Below, in pieces: positions 8,339 through 17,017 of a stretch of DNA of 64,000 nucleotides. The notes under the pieces are model-generated. The model worked only from the letters and a program-made list of their open reading frames with translations. It had not been told where the DNA came from and made no database searches. The DNA lies in contig CAJMRM010000007.1 of assembly GCA_905215775.1 (NCBI GenBank), positions 6,973 through 70,972 of the forward strand, given 5' to 3'. Made by a program: the position numbers and the translations under genes. Source of the stretch: an uncultured bacterium. Its GTDB lineage: Bacteria > Bacillota > Clostridia > Lachnospirales > Lachnospiraceae. Each line of letters starts with the position of its first letter. Position 1 is the stretch's first letter.

Positions 8339-9663
8339 GGATCCAGCTATCAGACCATTTCAGCCTGGGGAGACTGCTGCGTTTTACCATCCCGTCCATT
8401 ATCATGATGGTGTTCACGTCTGTCTACGGTGTGGTGGATGGATTTTTTGTTTCTAACCTGGTGGGGAAAACGCCCTTTGCGGCAGTGAATTTCATATGGC
8501 CGTTTTTAATGATCCTGGGAGCCGTGGGCTTTATGTTCGGAGCCGGAGGCGGGGCGCTGATGGCCAAGACCCTGGGGGAGGGAAAGCATGAAAAGGCCCA
8601 GAGGCTCTTTTCCATGTTTGTTTATGTGACAGCCGGCTGCGGAATCGGAATCGGACTTCTGGGAATACTGCTGATCCGGCCTGTGGCCAGGCTTCTGGGG
8701 GCCGAGGGAGTCATGCTGGAAAACAGTGTGATCTATGGACGGATCATATTGTCGGCTCTTCCGCTGTTCATGCTCCAGTATGAATTCCAGACCTTTTTTA
8801 TCACGGCTCAGAAGCCGAGGATGGGACTGGCGGTGACGGTGATTTCGGGGATCGCCAATATGGTCCTGGATTATCTGTTCATGGCCGTATTCCGGTGGGG
8901 ACTTCCGGGCGCAGCCCTGGCCACGGCTCTAAGCCAGTCCCTGGGTGGCCTGATCCCTTTGATCTACTTTTCCCGCCCCAACAGCAGCCTGTTCCGGCTG
9001 GGGAGGACGTCCCTGGATAAAAAAGCCCTGGCCCAGGCCTGTATCAACGGCTCGTCAGAACTCATGAGCAATATTTCCATGTCTCTGGTAGGGATGCTTT
9101 ACAATCTCCAGCTTTTAAGGTATGCCAGGGAGGACGGCATCGCTGCATACGGGGTGCTGATGTATGTGAACATGGTATTTTTATCCGTATTCATTGGATA
9201 CTCCACCGGCGTGGCTCCGGTGGTGGGCTTTCATTTTGGGGCCGGAAACCGTTTGGAGCTGCACAGCCTCTTAAGAAAAAGCTCTGCGGTGATCCTGGTT
9301 TCCTCCGCGGCCATGTTTGCGGCGGCGGAGCTTCTGGGAGGACCGCTGGCCAGCCTGTTTGTGGGATACGATGCAGGACTCATGGAGCTGACGGCCAGAG
9401 GCTTTCTGATCTACTCGTTTTCATTCCTGTTTTCCGGGATCGCCATCTTTGGCTCAGCCTTTTTTACAGCCTTAAACGATGGGCTTACTTCGGCGGCCAT
9501 TGCATTTTTGAGAAGCCTGGTATTTGAGATCACGGCGGTCCTGGTGTTTCCTCTGATCTGGGGAGTGGACGGCATCTGGGGCTCCATTGTGGGGGCTGAG
9601 CTGGTGGCGGCTGCGGTGACCCTGATCTTCCTGGCGGTGAAGCGGAAACGGTATCAATATTAA
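8335..9663 (+). CDS. MATE-family multidrug efflux transporter
   Basis: 442 residues with about 12 hydrophobic segments. The opening LLRFTIPSIIMMVFTSVYGVVDGFFVSNLVG and the GAGGGALMAKTLGEGKHEKAQ block are typical of MATE (NorM/DinF/MepA-like) Na+ or H+ antiporters. It would sit in the cytoplasmic membrane and export organic cations or metabolites. The ATG overlaps the stop of the MarR gene by four bases, indicating coupled translation and shared control by that repressor. The substrate range is unknown. Confidence 0.9.
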   Translation: MRIQLSDHFSLGRLLRFTIPSIIMMVFTSVYGVVDGFFVSNLVGKTPFAAVNFIWPFLMILGAVGFMFGAGGGALMAKTLGEGKHEKAQRLFSMFVYVTAGCGIGIGLLGILLIRPVARLLGAEGVMLENSVIYGRIILSALPLFMLQYEFQTFFITAQKPRMGLAVTVISGIANMVLDYLFMAVFRWGLPGAALATALSQSLGGLIPLIYFSRPNSSLFRLGRTSLDKKALAQACINGSSELMSNISMSLVGMLYNLQLLRYAREDGIAAYGVLMYVNMVFLSVFIGYSTGVAPVVGFHFGAGNRLELHSLLRKSSAVILVSSAAMFAAAELLGGPLASLFVGYDAGLMELTARGFLIYSFSFLFSGIAIFGSAFFTALNDGLTSAAIAFLRSLVFEITAVLVFPLIWGVDGIWGSIVGAELVAAAVTLIFLAVKRKRYQY

Positions 9664-9684
9664 AAATTGGAAGGGGATCGCGGG

Positions 9685-10500
9685 ATGAAGATGCCGGAGG
9701 GGATTTACAGACTGGAGGATCCTGGGGCAGCAGCCCCGTTATTTTCCGGCCGCAAAGAGGTGATCGTCGATGCCTGCCTGCAGGGACTCATGGGAGGCGT
9801 TTATGGGGCTGCGGGCAATATGGACTCGGCTGCGGCAGTCCTGGGGGATTTCTGCTTTCTGGCAGGAAAGCCGGAGGAACGGCTCATAGCCTGGGATTAT
9901 GGAAGGCAGTACCTGCTTCTGATACCGCCGGATGAGGCCTGGAGGGAGCTTATAAAAAAAGTCCTGGGGAAGCGGGCCAGGGAGCACATCCGGTACGCCA
10001 TAAAAAGAGAGGACGGCTGCTTCGAGCGTGGAAAACTGAAGGCTCTGACAGAAGCGCTTCCTCGGGGGATCACTCTATCCCGGATCCAGGGAGAGCTTTA
10101 TGAAGCATGCCTGAAGGAGGAATGGAGCCGGGATCTGGTTTCCTGCTTTTATTCCTGCGAAGCGTATGAAGACCTGGGCCTGGGGGTGGCGGCGCTTAGG
10201 GGAAAGGAGCTGCTGGCGGGAGCCTCATCCTATGCCAGGAGCCGGGACGCCATTGAGATCGAGATCGACACCAGGAAGGATATGAGGAATCAGGGGCTTG
10301 CCTCTGCCTGCGGGGCTGCGCTGATCCTGGAGTGCCTGGCGCAGGGACTGTATCCGTCCTGGGATGCCCATACGGAGATCTCTGCGGCTCTGGCAGAGAA
10401 GCTGGGATATCATGTAAGCCATCCCTATGTGGTTTATGAGGTGGAGACGGACAAAGGATCTGCGCAGGGGGAAACAGGAGGCTGCATCAGGCAGCGATAA
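9685..10500 (+). CDS. GNAT acetyltransferase, PF12746-like
   Basis: 271 residues. The C-terminal half contains the acetyl-CoA-binding signature of the zwittermicin-type GNAT group: IEIEIDTRKDMRNQGLASAC, then YPSWDAHTEISAALAEKLGY. The N-terminal half is divergent and may fix substrate choice. The ATG at 9685 is preceded by GGAAGGGG at good spacing; a TTG at 9667 would precede that ribosome site. It is the third gene of the marR operon, 21 bp after the transporter stop. A resistance or metabolite-modifying role alongside efflux is possible but not shown. Confidence 0.8.
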   Translation: MKMPEGIYRLEDPGAAAPLFSGRKEVIVDACLQGLMGGVYGAAGNMDSAAAVLGDFCFLAGKPEERLIAWDYGRQYLLLIPPDEAWRELIKKVLGKRAREHIRYAIKREDGCFERGKLKALTEALPRGITLSRIQGELYEACLKEEWSRDLVSCFYSCEAYEDLGLGVAALRGKELLAGASSYARSRDAIEIEIDTRKDMRNQGLASACGAALILECLAQGLYPSWDAHTEISAALAEKLGYHVSHPYVVYEVETDKGSAQGETGGCIRQR

Positions 10501-10512
10501 AGGAGAATGCTT

Positions 10513-11154
10513 ATGGAAGACGAAAGAAAAAAGCTGGCTCTGGAGATCATAGACCGGCTGAAAAAGGAATATCCGGAGGCCGGCTGTACTCTGGATTATA
10601 ATGAAGCATGGAAGCTTTTAGTCAGCGTCCGGCTTGCGGCCCAGTGCACCGATGCCCGGGTCAATGTGGTGGTGGAAAAGCTGTATGAGAAATTCCCCGA
10701 TGTGGAGGCGCTGGCCCAGGCGGATCCCGACGAAATCGAGGCCATTGTAAAGCCCTGCGGACTGGGGCACAGCAAGGCCAGAGATATCAGCGCCTGCATG
10801 AGGCTCCTATGGAGCGAGTACGGGGGAAAGGTGCCGGACGATTTTGACGCCCTTTTAAAGCTGCCGGGAGTGGGGCGGAAGAGCGCAAACCTGATCATGG
10901 GAGATGTGTTCGGGAAGCCGGCCATTGTTACAGACACCCACTGCATCCGTCTGGTGAACCGCATGGGGCTGGTGGACGGAATAAAGGAGCCGAAGAAGGT
11001 GGAGATGGAGCTGTGGAAGCTGGTCCCGCCGGAGGAGGGGAGCGATTTCTGTCACCGTCTGGTATTTCACGGGCGGGAGGTATGCACCGCCAGGACAAAG
11101 CCCCACTGTGAACGCTGCTGCCTTTCTGATATCTGCAGAAAAGCCGGAGTATAA
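10513..11154 (+). CDS. nth: endonuclease III, DNA glycosylase/AP lyase
   Basis: 213 residues. It removes oxidised pyrimidines and cleaves the abasic site. The helix-hairpin-helix LPGVGRKSANLIMGDVFG carries the catalytic Lys, and VTDTHCIRLVNRMG carries the catalytic Asp. A C-terminal four-cysteine Fe-S motif is present, but the first spacing is C-x7-C (VCTARTKPHC) where the well-known E. coli enzyme has C-x6-C. The ATG at 10513 is chosen over 10507 because AAAGGAG lies seven bases before it but directly abuts the earlier ATG. It is the last gene of the marR operon, followed by a hairpin terminator. Confidence 0.92.
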   Translation: MEDERKKLALEIIDRLKKEYPEAGCTLDYNEAWKLLVSVRLAAQCTDARVNVVVEKLYEKFPDVEALAQADPDEIEAIVKPCGLGHSKARDISACMRLLWSEYGGKVPDDFDALLKLPGVGRKSANLIMGDVFGKPAIVTDTHCIRLVNRMGLVDGIKEPKKVEMELWKLVPPEEGSDFCHRLVFHGREVCTARTKPHCERCCLSDICRKAGV

Positions 11155-11159
11155 GGAAC

Positions 11160-11200
11160 CGGCCCTGGAACTGGATTCCCGGGCCGATTTCTGCATTTTA
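11160..11200 (+). terminator. hairpin terminator after nth
   Basis: CGGCCC-T-GGAA (11160-11170) pairs with TTCC-C-GGGCCG (11176-11186), one mismatch, five-base loop, followed by a T-rich but interrupted tail. It sits six bases past the nth stop and just before the end of the convergent aminotransferase gene. Confidence 0.6.
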
Positions 11201-12040
11201 TTTTGTTTCGTTCTCAAATTTTTCCAGATATTTTTCCTGAAGGATCTTTACCAGCTCGGGAGCCTTTCCTCCGATGGGAGTTCCGTTCATCTCGCAGGCC
11301 GGAGCACAGAATTTGGTGGAACTGGAAACGATGACCTCGTCAGCGTCCATTAACTCCTGCATGGTGAAGGGAGTCTCATCCACAGGGATCCCGTTGTCCT
11401 TACAGAGCTGTACCAGATGCATTCTTGTGATGCCGGGAAGGATATAGTGGTCAGTGGGATGGGTCTTGAAAACGCCGTCCTTAATGATAGAAACGTTGCT
11501 GTGGGCGCATTCTGTTACCACGTCTCCCCGGTGGAACACGCACTCGCCGCAGCCCATGGACTCTGCCTTTTCAGCGGCCATAACGTTGGGAAGCAGATTC
11601 AGTGTCTTGATGTTGCAGTGAAGGAAACGGGTGTCTTCCATATCGGTCAGTTTCAGGCGCTTGCTGGAATCGCCGTGCTTTCCGGGCTTCATGAAGATCC
11701 ACAGATTTGCCTTTGTTCCGGCAGCCGGGAACTGGTGCTGGCGGATTCCTGTGCCGCGGGTCACCTGCCAGTAAATGAAGATCTCAGAGTCGTCCATTTT
11801 TGCCAGCATATCATAAAGGATGGAGGTCAGCTCTTCCCGTGTGTAGGGAATTTCGATCTTAAGGAGTCCGGCGCTGTTGAAGAAACGGTCCAGGTGCTCC
11901 TTTAAAGCAAAGATCTTTCCATTTTTTGCAAGTGTTGCTTCATAAACGCCGTCGCCGAAGTAGCAGGCGCGGTCATTCATGGGTACGGTCATTTCTTCCA
12001 GAGGTCCGTAATTGCCATTGTAGTAGCCTAGAGTTTTCAT
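11198..12040 (-). CDS. dat: D-amino acid aminotransferase, PLP fold type IV
   Basis: 280 residues. It would interconvert D-alanine and D-glutamate with their keto acids, feeding peptidoglycan. The PLP lysine lies in HCNIKTLNLLPNVMAAEKA, which follows the D-alanine transaminase pattern more closely than IlvE. The VTRGTGIRQHQFPA block has the Arg-x-His motif that binds the substrate carboxylate in D-amino acid transaminases. The start at 12040 has GGGAGGG eight bases upstream; an extension to 12082 would include that site in the coding region. A branched-chain or aminodeoxychorismate lyase role is a weaker alternative, since these class IV enzymes are close relatives. Confidence 0.82.
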   Translation of the reverse strand: MKTLGYYNGNYGPLEEMTVPMNDRACYFGDGVYEATLAKNGKIFALKEHLDRFFNSAGLLKIEIPYTREELTSILYDMLAKMDDSEIFIYWQVTRGTGIRQHQFPAAGTKANLWIFMKPGKHGDSSKRLKLTDMEDTRFLHCNIKTLNLLPNVMAAEKAESMGCGECVFHRGDVVTECAHSNVSIIKDGVFKTHPTDHYILPGITRMHLVQLCKDNGIPVDETPFTMQELMDADEVIVSSSTKFCAPACEMNGTPIGGKAPELVKILQEKYLEKFENETK

Positions 12041-12193
12041 TATTTTACCCTCCCAAGGATTCTTGTGTGGTGATGCAGGCAAGGTTATGTCTGCCAGTTA
12101 CATCTATGGCTATCATAGCATGGTTTGTTCCCATTGTAAAGAATCCGGCGGCAAAGTTATGGAAAGGTTTAGAGAAAATTAAGTATTCTTTCA

Positions 12194-12222
12194 TTGAGAA
12201 GTAACCTTATATCATGTATAAT
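12194..12222 (+). promoter_or_regulatory. promoter of the small alarmone synthetase gene
   Basis: TTGAGA (12194-12199), 17 bp spacer, TATAAT (12217-12222), 42 bp upstream of the start codon. No operator-like repeat was noticed. Confidence 0.65.
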
Positions 12223-12264
12223 GAAGAAAAGAAAATTCCAATGAGATCAGTGAGGTACATATAA

Positions 12265-12990
12265 ATGAACATTACTATGAATCCAAACGGCGGCCTGGTG
12301 CAGTCTGCCGTAAATGCTCCCATGACCGTGGACATCCCGGACAGCTTTCTCAACGAAGCGCTCCAGTTCCGGGAGATGATGATGATGTATACCTGTGCCA
12401 TCCGGGAAGTGAAGACCAAGCTGGAGGTACTCAACGACGATCTGGCGGTACGCTACCAGAGAAACCCCATCCAGATGATCAAGTCCAGGGTAAAAAAGCC
12501 CTTAAGCATACTGGAAAAGCTGAAACGCCGGGGCTATCCGGTCAGTGTTCAGTCGGTGGCGGAAAACCTTTACGATGTGGCCGGGATCCGGGTGATCTGC
12601 TCCTTCATCGACGATATCTATGTGGTGGCTGAAATGCTGGCCCGCCAGGACGATGTGAACGTCCTTATGGTAAAGGACTATATCCGCTGTCCTAAGGTCA
12701 ATGGCTACCGCAGCTATCATATGATCATCGAGATCCCTGTATTCTTTTCCGACCGGAAAGAAAAGATGCGGGTGGAGGTCCAGATCCGCACCATGGCCAT
12801 GGATTTCTGGGCCAGCCTGGACCATCAGATGAAGTATAAAAAGGATCTGGATGATTCGGGCGAGATCAGCGAGGAGCTAAAGGAGTGTGCAGAGATCATT
12901 GCCCAGACGGATCTGAAGATGCAGTCCATCCGTCAGAAGATCGAAAACCGGGAAGATCCGTCCAGGCTCCTGCAGTTTGATAAGGATTAG
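12265..12990 (+). CDS. small alarmone synthetase (RelQ/YjbM-like GTP pyrophosphokinase)
   Basis: 241 residues. It transfers pyrophosphate from ATP to GTP or GDP to make (p)ppGpp. The synthetase domain covers about residues 50-215: SRVKKPLSILEKLKRRGYPV, YDVAGIRVICSFIDDIY, NGYRSYHMIIEIPVF, and VEVQIRTMAMDFWASLDHQM with the catalytic Glu. There is no HD hydrolase, TGS or ACT domain, which separates it from the long RelA/SpoT enzyme. A good promoter lies directly upstream and the gene is a single unit, convergent with the acetyltransferase at 13034. Confidence 0.9.
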   Translation: MNITMNPNGGLVQSAVNAPMTVDIPDSFLNEALQFREMMMMYTCAIREVKTKLEVLNDDLAVRYQRNPIQMIKSRVKKPLSILEKLKRRGYPVSVQSVAENLYDVAGIRVICSFIDDIYVVAEMLARQDDVNVLMVKDYIRCPKVNGYRSYHMIIEIPVFFSDRKEKMRVEVQIRTMAMDFWASLDHQMKYKKDLDDSGEISEELKECAEIIAQTDLKMQSIRQKIENREDPSRLLQFDKD

Positions 12991-13001
12991 CGGCTCCGTC
13001 T

Positions 13002-13030
13002 GCCGGCGTCTGGAATGGCCGGACGCCGGC
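13002..13030. terminator. GC-rich hairpin between convergent genes
   Basis: GCCGGCGTC (13002-13010) and GACGCCGGC (13022-13030) form a perfect nine-pair stem between the stops of the alarmone synthetase and the GNAT gene. Neither side has a strong T run, so termination strength is unclear. Confidence 0.5.
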
Positions 13031-13033
13031 GGT

Positions 13034-13768
13034 TTAATACAGATAACGGGACAGGGTTTCGGTGATGCGGAACCCTGTTTTTTTGTACAGGGACAGGGCG
13101 GGCAGGTTGGAGCCGGATACCTGGAGCGTCACAGGAAGGGGAGCCCTTTCTGCCAGGAAGGCCAGTACCTGTAAGAGCAGGTCGGTCCCGAAGCCCCGGC
13201 CCCTCTGCTCCTCCCGGATCTCAAAGCCGTACAGGTAGTAATGGGAGCCGTACAGGGAGATGTTTAGGGAGCCGTGGGGGCTGGAAAAGACCAGGATGGC
13301 CTGTTCTCCCTCCATGGCCTCTGTGACCGTCAGAGCTTTTGCTTCTGCCCGGTCCTTCATAGAGGAAACGGCGTCTGCCGCCAGCTCCATCATATGCTCA
13401 TCCGAAAGCAGCTCCGCCCCCAGGGCCGCCATGGCTTCAAGAGCATCGGGGCTTTTTTTGTCCACATAGAAGAAAAGCTCCGTATCCTCCGGCAAGAGAG
13501 ACAGCCCTTTTTCAAGGACAGCTCCAAAGATGCCGTTCCTGCGGCAGTCCGGCCGGGTGAAGGCGGTACATTCATAAATGGTCTCCTCCTCCTCCAAAAG
13601 CGCGGCAGCGCAGAGGAGACGGCCATGTTCCCGGGCCAGGAGGTAATAGTCGGCCTCCTCTGTGGGAAAGGTCAGGGAAATGGGCTCTTTTTTGCAGCAT
13701 GCGTTCAGAAGAAGGAAGACCTCTTCCTTTTCTCCGGGCGTTAAAACAGAAGAAACAGTAATATTCAT
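13034..13768 (-). CDS. tandem-domain GNAT acetyltransferase
   Basis: 244 residues. Two acetyl-CoA-binding-like motifs are visible: FTRPDCRRNGIFGAVLEKGL near residue 75 and EIREEQRGRGFGTDLLLQVL near residue 190. This suggests two GNAT folds in one chain, of which one may have lost activity. The C-terminal SGSNLPALSLYKKTGFRITE is the usual last strand and helix of GNAT proteins. The ATG at 13768 has GGAG six bases upstream, whereas the ATG at 13780 contains that site. The substrate is unknown. It is convergent with the alarmone synthetase gene. Confidence 0.8.
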   Translation of the reverse strand: MNITVSSVLTPGEKEEVFLLLNACCKKEPISLTFPTEEADYYLLAREHGRLLCAAALLEEEETIYECTAFTRPDCRRNGIFGAVLEKGLSLLPEDTELFFYVDKKSPDALEAMAALGAELLSDEHMMELAADAVSSMKDRAEAKALTVTEAMEGEQAILVFSSPHGSLNISLYGSHYYLYGFEIREEQRGRGFGTDLLLQVLAFLAERAPLPVTLQVSGSNLPALSLYKKTGFRITETLSRYLY

Positions 13769-14025
13769 ACAAATCTCCATTCCGCCGCCGTTTCGCTGGC
13801 GGCACAGACAGGAATCCGCGGGGAGATGGCCGCAAGGCCTTGTTCAGGCTGGATGGCCGGGAAGCCGGCCTTCGGCTCCGGTACGGAATCCGGTCTATCC
13901 GATCATAACAGCGATCTTCCGGAAATGCAAGAACGCAGAAGAAAATATGGAAAATTCGGTGTCCCTGGTTGCCTGGAGGAAAAGACAGTGATAAAATAGG
14001 GGCATTGACAGGAGAGGAGAAAAAT

Positions 14026-14385
14026 ATGAAATATCTGAAAGAAATCGCCATTATTTTTGGGATCACCATGGCCGGCGAGCTCTTAAACCAGTGGGTCCCG
14101 CTTCCGGTGCCTGCGGGGGTTTACGGCCTGTTTATTCTTTTGGGGCTTTTGTGCTCCGGGGCAGTGAAGCTCCAGGACGTCCAGGCCACAGGCAATCTGC
14201 TGCTGGATCTGATGCCCCTGATGTTTATCCCGTCAGCGGTGGGACTCATTGAAAAATTTGATGAGCTGAAGGCCATTCTGGTCCCTTTTTTAGTCATCAC
14301 CGTGGTTTCCACGCTGTTCGTTATGACGGTAACGGGTAAATCGGCGGAGTGGATCATCAGACGCCAGAAAAAGGAGGAAAAATAA
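14026..14385 (+). CDS. CidA/LrgA-family holin-like membrane protein
   Basis: 119 residues with four hydrophobic segments. IAIIFGITMAGELLNQWVPLPVPAGVYG and LLDLMPLMFIPSAVGLIEKF are the family blocks. Members act with LrgB-type partners in murein hydrolase control or in export of small metabolites such as pyruvate or glycolate. The start has GGAGAGGAG well spaced, and the next gene begins on the base after this stop. The 257 bp upstream hold several GC-rich inverted repeats (13845-13885 region) but no clear promoter that I can defend. Confidence 0.87.
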   Translation: MKYLKEIAIIFGITMAGELLNQWVPLPVPAGVYGLFILLGLLCSGAVKLQDVQATGNLLLDLMPLMFIPSAVGLIEKFDELKAILVPFLVITVVSTLFVMTVTGKSAEWIIRRQKKEEK

Positions 14386-15063
14386 ATGCCGCTATATTTT
14401 GGAATGTTTGTAAGCGTGGCCGCCTATCTTGCGGGAATGGCCTTAAAGAAAAAGCTGGGCTGGGCGGTCTTAAATCCGCTGCTGGTGGCGATCCTTCTGG
14501 TAATAGCTTTTTTAAAGGCCACGGGGATCTCTTACGGGGACTATAATCAGGGAGCGTCCTATATCAGCTATTTTCTGACCCCGGCCACAGTCTGCCTGGC
14601 AATTCCCCTCTATAAGCAGCTGGAGCTTTTAAAGAAAAATCTTGCCGCCGTCCTCTGCGGGATCACCACCGGAGTAGCGGGGAGCGCTCTGAGCATTTTC
14701 GCCATGTCTCTGGTATTTCGTTTAGAGCATGTGCATTATGTGTCCCTGCTTCCCAAGTCCATCACCACGGCCATCGGCATGGGGGTGTCCGAGGAGGCCG
14801 GAGGAATTGTTACCATCACCATCGTCAGCATCATATTCACCGGGATCCTGGGAAACATTGTGGCAGAAGGCTGGTTTAAGCTGGTGGGGATCCGGGAGCC
14901 CATTGCAAAGGGACTGGCCCTGGGAACGGCGGCCCACGCCATCGGGACCTCCAAGGCCCTGGAGCTGGGAGAGGTGGAAGGCGCCATGAGCAGCCTTTCC
15001 ATTGCCGTGGCAGGACTGATGACCGTCGCAGCCGTTCCGCTGATGGCGGGACTGATCGCATAA
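14386..15063 (+). CDS. LrgB-family membrane protein
   Basis: 225 residues with six to seven membrane segments. Motifs LLPKSITTAIGMGVSEEAGGI and GTAAHAIGTSKALELGEVEGAMSSLSI (split here across two blocks) are diagnostic of LrgB/CidB. It starts directly after the LrgA stop, so the two are certainly co-translated. Together they form the antiholin-like or exporter pair of the cytoplasmic membrane. A small CCCGGA/TCCGGG hairpin (15070-15087) separates it from pepF. Confidence 0.9.
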   Translation: MPLYFGMFVSVAAYLAGMALKKKLGWAVLNPLLVAILLVIAFLKATGISYGDYNQGASYISYFLTPATVCLAIPLYKQLELLKKNLAAVLCGITTGVAGSALSIFAMSLVFRLEHVHYVSLLPKSITTAIGMGVSEEAGGIVTITIVSIIFTGILGNIVAEGWFKLVGIREPIAKGLALGTAAHAIGTSKALELGEVEGAMSSLSIAVAGLMTVAAVPLMAGLIA

Positions 15064-15103
15064 AAAGACCCCGGAGGCGAGTCCGGGAGGAAAGGAGAGC
15101 TTT

Positions 15104-16888
15104 ATGGCTGAGGCATTGAAAAAACGAAACAAAATGGATCCGCAGTACCAGTGGGATCTGAGAGACCTGGTCCCCACGGAGGAGGCTCTGGAGGAGCTGT
15201 TTGAAGAGCTGGAAAACGGGATCGGACGGTACGGGGATTTTAAGGGCCGTCTGGGGGAGGATGCGTCTGTGCTGAAGGAATACCTGGATCATGACGTGGC
15301 CATGGACCTGAAGCTTTCCAGGCTTTTGGCCTATGCCATCCAGAAGCGGGACGAGGACACGTCCCGGAGCGCTTCCCAGGCCCTTTTATCCCGGGCGCAG
15401 CTTCTTTTGTCCCGGGCCATGGAGGCGTCCTCCTTTGGCGAGCCGGAGCTCCTTCGGATCGGGGAGCCGGTGATGAAACGTTTTCTGGAGGACGGAACGC
15501 TTTCCGGATATCGGCTGTACCTGGAACGGATCCTGGCCAAGAAGGACCATATGCTGGGGGAAAAGGAGGAACGGCTCCTGGCGGGCTTCGGCCAGACTGC
15601 GTCGGCTCCTTCTGCGATCTTTACCATGTTCAATAACGCGGATGTCCGTTTCCCGGCGGTTTTCGGGAAGGACGGAGAGGAGATCCCTGTGACCCACGGC
15701 TCCTACGGGACGCTGATGGAAAGCCGGGACCGGAGCCTGAGACAGGCAGTTTTCCATAATTATTACAGCAGCTACCGCCAGTTTTCCAACACCCTGGCAG
15801 CCGCCTACGAGGGCCATGTAAAGCAGGCCTGCTTTATGGCCAGAGCAAGGAATTACAGCTCCAGCCGGGAAATGTCCCTGGCGGCCAACGAGGTGCCGGA
15901 GCAGGTTTACGACAGCCTTCTGGAGACCATCGGAAGCCGGCTTCCGGCCCTGCACCGGTATGTGAGGCTGAGAAAGGAGCGGCTGGGCCTTCCGGAGCTT
16001 CATATGTACGACCTGTTCGTTCCCCTGGCGGGCAGGGCAGATAAAACGTATCCTTATGAGGAGGGAAAACGCCTGATCCTGGAGGGCCTGAAGCCCCTGG
16101 GGGAGGAGTATGGAAGGCTTTTGGAAACCGGCTTTTCCAGCCGGTGGATCGATGTCTACGAAAACCAGGGAAAGCGCAGCGGCGGATATTCCCGTCATGT
16201 GTACGGCTTTCATCCCTATGTGCTCATGAGCTATACGGACAGCCTGGATTCGGTGCTGACCCTGGCCCATGAGATGGGCCACTCCCTCCATTCCTGGTAT
16301 TCAGACCACGCCCAGCCGCCGGCCTACGCCGGATATACCATCTTTGTGGCAGAGGTGGCGTCCACCTGCAACGAGATCCTTCTGTTCCAGCACATGATCC
16401 GGCAGGCCGAGACCAGGGAGGAGAAGGAATATCTGATTTTCCAGCTTCTGGACCGGTTCCGCTCGGTGGTGTTCCGCCAGACTATGTTTGCAGAATTTGA
16501 GTGGGAGACCCATAAAATGTGCCGGGATGGGATCCCTCTGACAGCGGAGGCTCTCTGCTCCCTGTATCATGGACTCAACGAGAAATATTTTGGTCCGGAT
16601 ATGTGTGTAGATCCGGACATCGATGTGGAGTGGGCGCGGATTCCCCATTTTTACTATACCTTCTATGTATACCAGTACGCCACCGCCTTTGCCGCTGCCG
16701 TCACCATCGGACAGAGGATCGCGGACGGGGACAAGGACGCCCTGGATGGCTATTTCCGGTTCCTGAAGGGCGGCTCCTCCATGAAGCCCACGGAGCTTTT
16801 GAAGCTCTGCGGCCTGGATATGGAGGGACCGGGAGTCGTGAACGCCGCGTTAGATGTGTTCGAGTCCCTGCTGGGATCCCTGGAGTGA
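15104..16888 (+). CDS. pepF: oligoendopeptidase F, M3 metallopeptidase
   Basis: 594 residues, the usual length for this family. The zinc site HEMGH begins at about residue 389, within TLAHEMGHSLHSWYSDH, and the downstream VAEVASTCNEILL supplies the third ligand. It would cut peptides of roughly 7-17 residues in the cytosol. It lies 40 bp after lrgB with its own AAAGGAGAG ribosome site, so transcription may be shared with lrgAB. A hairpin at 16911-16940 follows. Confidence 0.93.
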   Translation: MAEALKKRNKMDPQYQWDLRDLVPTEEALEELFEELENGIGRYGDFKGRLGEDASVLKEYLDHDVAMDLKLSRLLAYAIQKRDEDTSRSASQALLSRAQLLLSRAMEASSFGEPELLRIGEPVMKRFLEDGTLSGYRLYLERILAKKDHMLGEKEERLLAGFGQTASAPSAIFTMFNNADVRFPAVFGKDGEEIPVTHGSYGTLMESRDRSLRQAVFHNYYSSYRQFSNTLAAAYEGHVKQACFMARARNYSSSREMSLAANEVPEQVYDSLLETIGSRLPALHRYVRLRKERLGLPELHMYDLFVPLAGRADKTYPYEEGKRLILEGLKPLGEEYGRLLETGFSSRWIDVYENQGKRSGGYSRHVYGFHPYVLMSYTDSLDSVLTLAHEMGHSLHSWYSDHAQPPAYAGYTIFVAEVASTCNEILLFQHMIRQAETREEKEYLIFQLLDRFRSVVFRQTMFAEFEWETHKMCRDGIPLTAEALCSLYHGLNEKYFGPDMCVDPDIDVEWARIPHFYYTFYVYQYATAFAAAVTIGQRIADGDKDALDGYFRFLKGGSSMKPTELLKLCGLDMEGPGVVNAALDVFESLLGSLE

Positions 16889-16910
16889 TCCCGGCGGCCT
16901 CTTCCTCCTT

Positions 16911-16940
16911 CAAGCCCCAAATCTTTTCACTTGGGGCTTG
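16911..16940 (+). terminator. hairpin after pepF
   Basis: CAAGCCCCAA (16911-16920) pairs perfectly with TTGGGGCTTG (16931-16940). The T-rich tract that follows starts only after AAAGCCG, so this may be a weak or Rho-assisted terminator. The last bases also form the -35 of the pyrF promoter. Confidence 0.5.
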
Positions 16941-16966
16941 AAAGCCGTTCTTTCTTATGCTAAAAT
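16938..16966 (+). promoter_or_regulatory. promoter of the pyrF operon
   Basis: TTGAAA (16938-16943), 17 bp spacer, TAAAAT (16961-16966) preceded by TGC as an extended -10. It is 51 bp upstream of pyrF. No PyrR-type attenuator with an anti-terminator stem was recognised in the short leader. Confidence 0.6.
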
Positions 16967-17017
16967 CTATAAGAATAAGGTTTTATAGGAAATGGAACTA
17001 CATTGAAGGAGGAAACT

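Noticed and set aside
12202..12264. Possible riboswitch in leaders of the alarmone synthetase, pyrF and purC genes
   Set aside because: The leaders are short and lack the conserved cores of purine, PRPP, ppGpp or T-box elements as far as I can see.
13925..13999. 24-codon frame before the LrgA gene
   Set aside because: No ribosome site and no sign of coding constraint.
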